A stretch of DNA of 22,627 nucleotides from JALZBN01 sp035525375 (GTDB taxonomy: Bacteria > Actinomycetota > Acidimicrobiia > Acidimicrobiales > AC-14): contig DATLEI010000105.1 of assembly GCA_035525375.1 (NCBI GenBank), positions 1-22,627 of the forward strand, read 5' to 3'. This document shows, piece after piece, positions 20,971 to 22,627 of this stretch (position 1 is its first letter; each line of letters begins with the position of its first letter). Both the position numbers and the translations under genes were made by a program. The notes under the pieces are model-generated. The model was not told the origin of the DNA. It searched no databases and saw only the letters and a program-made list of their open reading frames with translations.

Positions 20971-22056
20971 ATGAGCGAGAAGCCGGTCCTTCTCCTCGTC
21001 TCCTTCGGCTGCCTGGTCGCGTGCGCAATCTGGGGCCGGTCAGCGCTGCGCCTGGAGCGGTCGTGGCGGCGGATCAACGAGGCGAGCGGCGAAGGCGGGT
21101 CAGACGCAGCCGACCTGGCCCACTCGGCGTACCGCAAGGAGGTGCACAACACCCTCCTCTACGGCATCGCCGCCCTGACGGCCGCGCTCGGCGCGGCGTC
21201 GAACACGGTCTGGTTCAAGATCCCCGCCTTGCTCTTCGCCCTCCCGATCATCATGACTGTCGTCTACGGCCGAAAGTTCCTGGAGGAAGCGGGGCTCATC
21301 GAGGAGCGGGCCAGCCTCGAACGGCGCGCCGAGGAGGTCCTGTCACAGGATCAGTTGGCGCCCAAGCAGTGGGCGGCGCGCCTTGCCCCGCAGGACCTGC
21401 CCGTGTTCGAGGGCTTCGAGGTCGGACGCGTGTACGAGGCGGGCACCGGTCTGATGGCCGGCGACTTCTATGACATGTGCTCGCTCGGCGGCGGACGCTT
21501 GGCGTCGGTCATCGGTGATGTCTCGGGCCACGGCATCGAACCGTCGATTACCGCATTCCAAGTCAAGTACCTGTTACGGGTGTTCCTCCGTCAGTACCGC
21601 GACCCCGCTCAGGCGCTCGAGGAACTGAACAACCAGATCGCGGCCCAGACCCGCCAGGAGGAGTTCGTCTCCCTTTGCCTGGTGGTCTTCGACCAGGCCG
21701 CCGGCACGCTTCGCTATGCCTCCGCCGGCCACCCACCGGCGTGGTTGTGGCACGACGGCGAGGTGCGGCCCTTGCGCTCGACCGGCCCTCTGCTCACCCT
21801 GGAGAAGAAGGCCTCGTACTACAGCCGTGAGGTCGATCTCGATCAAGGTGACCTCCTGCTGCTCTACACCGACGGGTTGACGGAGGCCCGATCGGGCGAG
21901 CAGCTCTTCGGCGAAGACCGGATCGCCTCAGCCATGCGCAGAGATCCGGGCGTTTCGGCCGATGTGCTGTGCAAGTCGTTGCTGGCCGCGGCGCGGGACT
22001 TCGCGTCCGCGCCGCTCACGGACGACGTCGCCATCCTCGCCATCCGCAAGGTGTAG
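20971..22056 (+). CDS. Membrane-anchored SpoIIE/RsbU-type PP2C phosphatase
   Basis: The 361-residue protein has a hydrophobic N-terminus (about residues 5-22), then two more hydrophobic segments near 61-76 and 84-99, so an odd number of helices and an inward catalytic domain are likely. A short coiled-coil linker (EERASLERRAEEVLSQDQ, 111-128) leads to the PPM domain. Metal-binding acids are Asp165/Asp168 (AGDFYD), Asp183 (GDVSGHG), Asp301 (YTDGLTEA) and Asp352 (TDDVAIL). Such phosphatases dephosphorylate anti-sigma-factor antagonists in partner-switching systems, but no anti-sigma kinase or STAS gene is in the window. ATG 20971 is chosen; an upstream TTG 20962 abuts the -10 box. A zinc-ribbon membrane microprotein follows 11 bp later. 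The input signal is unknown. Confidence 0.88.
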   Translation: MSEKPVLLLVSFGCLVACAIWGRSALRLERSWRRINEASGEGGSDAADLAHSAYRKEVHNTLLYGIAALTAALGAASNTVWFKIPALLFALPIIMTVVYGRKFLEEAGLIEERASLERRAEEVLSQDQLAPKQWAARLAPQDLPVFEGFEVGRVYEAGTGLMAGDFYDMCSLGGGRLASVIGDVSGHGIEPSITAFQVKYLLRVFLRQYRDPAQALEELNNQIAAQTRQEEFVSLCLVVFDQAAGTLRYASAGHPPAWLWHDGEVRPLRSTGPLLTLEKKASYYSREVDLDQGDLLLLYTDGLTEARSGEQLFGEDRIASAMRRDPGVSADVLCKSLLAAARDFASAPLTDDVAILAIRKV

Positions 22057-22067
22057 CCGCCGGCGCC

Positions 22068-22265
22068 GTGCCGTGGTGCGACACCTGTAGCGAGTACCGC
22101 CCGTCGAACACGCTGACCGAATCCGGCGCGTGCCCAGACTGCGACGCGGTCCTCGGCGAGCCGCCCAAGATCCCCTGGCACTTCAAGCTGCTGGTGCTGG
22201 CGATCATCGTGTACCTCGGATGGCGCGCCGCCCAAGGCGTCGCCTGGCTCGCCGGCTACCTCTGA
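22068..22265 (+). CDS. Zinc-ribbon single-pass membrane microprotein (65 aa)
   Basis: GTG 22068 opens a 65-residue frame beginning MPWCDTCSEYRPSNTL. Cys4, Cys7, Cys22 and Cys25 (WCDTC and GACPDC) form a clear C4 zinc ribbon. A short linker (LGEPPKIPWHFK) and one hydrophobic helix (LLVLAIIVYLGWRAAQGVAWLAGYL, positions about 40-64, read in parts) follow. The gene starts 11 bp after the phosphatase stop, so the pair is probably co-transcribed. There is no Shine-Dalgarno of note; coupling or re-initiation is likely. Zinc-ribbon plus one membrane helix proteins are common in actinobacteria and mostly uncharacterised. A sensor or adaptor for the neighbouring phosphatase is possible but only inferred from the neighbourhood. 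Confidence 0.75.
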   Translation: MPWCDTCSEYRPSNTLTESGACPDCDAVLGEPPKIPWHFKLLVLAIIVYLGWRAAQGVAWLAGYL

Positions 22266-22341
22266 TCACTCTCTGGACGGTTGACCACCTGACGGGTAGT
22301 AAACGGTCCACAGAACGAGCGGCACACAGGTTCCGACGCTC

Positions 22342-22347
22342 TACACT
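22342..22347 (+). promoter_or_regulatory. Putative -10 box (TACACT) for tRNA-Pro
   Basis: TACACT ends 8 nt before the first base of the mature tRNA, implying a very short 5' leader. A -35 element is not obvious. Confidence 0.4.
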
Positions 22348-22355
22348 GAGGGCTT

Positions 22356-22433
22356 CGGGCTGTGGCGCAGCTTGGTTAGCGCGCTTGACTGGGGGTCAAG
22401 AGGTCGGGAGTTCAAATCTCCCCAGCCCGACCA
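22356..22433 (+). tRNA. tRNA-Pro (anticodon GGG), CCA encoded
   Basis: The cloverleaf is complete. The acceptor CGGGCTG pairs with CAGCCCG and the D-stem is GCGC/GCGC. The anticodon stem CTTGA/TCAAG encloses the loop CTGGGGG, giving anticodon GGG at positions 34-36. The T-arm GGGAG-TTCAAAT-CTCCC follows, then discriminator A and CCA in the DNA. The anticodon reads CCC and CCU proline codons. A recombinase gene ends 12 bp downstream, so the 3' half of this tRNA is a likely integration target. Confidence 0.95.
22405..22433 (+). other. Candidate attachment site in the tRNA-Pro 3' half
   Basis: The T-arm and 3' acceptor strand of tRNA genes are the usual core site for tyrosine integrases. The adjacent recombinase makes this segment a candidate attL or attR core. 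The matching copy would be at the other end of the element, outside the window, so the exact core cannot be fixed. Confidence 0.45.
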
Positions 22434-22445
22434 CGAGAGTGCTGG

Positions 22446-22627
22446 TCAGGACGTTGCGGAGCGGGAACGGTTCTCACTTCGCAACTCCTGCACCACATCT
22501 GCACCACGGGAGCTTGAGATTTCTGTGGTGCGGGCCTCGTCCAGCACGGCCGCCGCGCCCCGCATGTCGCCCGGGTAAAGGTGGGCGTATGTGCGCAGAA
22601 ACATGGCCGGATCGTGGCCCATGATGG
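22446..22627 (-). CDS. Phage/ICE-type tyrosine recombinase (integrase), C-terminal end only
   Basis: The minus strand is open from the window edge to TGA at 22446-22448, about 60 residues. It begins IMGHDPAMFLRTYAHLYPGD, the classic end of a tyrosine recombinase: the GH histidine of the active site, then the nucleophile Tyr in RTYAHL about ten residues later. A helical tail with RGADVVQELR completes it. The rest of the catalytic domain and the N-terminal arm-binding and core-binding domains lie outside the window. It is distinct from the XerD at 5547, which has a different tail (QIYTRVSTERL). Orientation toward and closeness to the tRNA-Pro gene are typical of an element integrated at that tRNA. 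I cannot tell prophage from ICE or genomic island from this piece. Confidence 0.88.
   Translation of the reverse strand, partial: IMGHDPAMFLRTYAHLYPGDMRGAAAVLDEARTTEISSSRGADVVQELRSENRSRSATS

Noticed and set aside
1..22627. CRISPR array, toxin-antitoxin pair, insertion sequence or retron within the window
   Set aside because: There are no regularly spaced repeats, no transposase or reverse transcriptase, and no matched toxin-antitoxin gene pair. The only mobile signal is the recombinase end at the right edge.

Overview
The window is high-GC, gene-dense bacterial chromosome. The proteins look actinobacterial: leaderless genes with TANNNT -10 boxes, many GTG and TTG starts, single-copy housekeeping genes in tightly overlapping operons, a Tat lipoprotein, and AroH, TyrA, AroA, Cmk, PlsC, IspH, a radical-SAM DUF512 protein and Der in close order. 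My best guess, by inference only, is an uncultured member of the Acidimicrobiia or a near relative.

Layout. Positions 1-1000 hold the start of a SnoaL/NTF2-like protein, a poorly coding gap with a possible gene remnant, and a small conserved-looking protein. Positions 1002-2132 hold a 57-residue Cys-rich protein, a cysteine-rich YkgJ/DUF3109-like protein on the minus strand and a short coiled-coil protein; the last two diverge from one symmetric -10 box. Positions 2178-6843 carry pyrG, a Nudix hydrolase, ald and xerD as an overlapping operon, then a separately promoted DksA/TraR-type zinc-finger gene. Positions 6871-9022 carry a C-terminally shortened PaaK/CapK-type adenylating enzyme, a PH-like small protein and two small membrane proteins that overlap tail to tail. 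trpS lies on the minus strand (9019-10011) and diverges from scpA-scpB-rluB (10072-12177). A Tat-exported intradiol dioxygenase-like lipoprotein follows (12341-13102).

Positions 13125-17097 form an aromatic amino acid / nucleotide / lipid operon: aroH-type chorismate mutase, prephenate dehydrogenase, aroA, cmk and a PlsC-type acyltransferase, each overlapping the next. ispH runs convergent to it and divergent from a PDZ/radical-SAM/DUF512 gene coupled to der. A membrane-anchored SpoIIE/RsbU-type phosphatase and a zinc-ribbon membrane microprotein come next. The window ends at a tRNA-Pro(GGG) gene followed 12 bp later by the 3' end of a phage-type tyrosine recombinase pointing at the tRNA, which marks the likely edge of an integrated element.

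Most of the window is core genome and I see no complete new defence or mobile system. The points most worth a second look are the recurring leaderless promoter geometry, including a perfectly symmetric shared -10 box; the integration junction at tRNA-Pro; the missing C-terminal domain of the adenylating enzyme next to a 19-bp duplication; the Nudix gene without a usable canonical start; and the uncharacterised phosphatase/zinc-ribbon and DUF512 genes.
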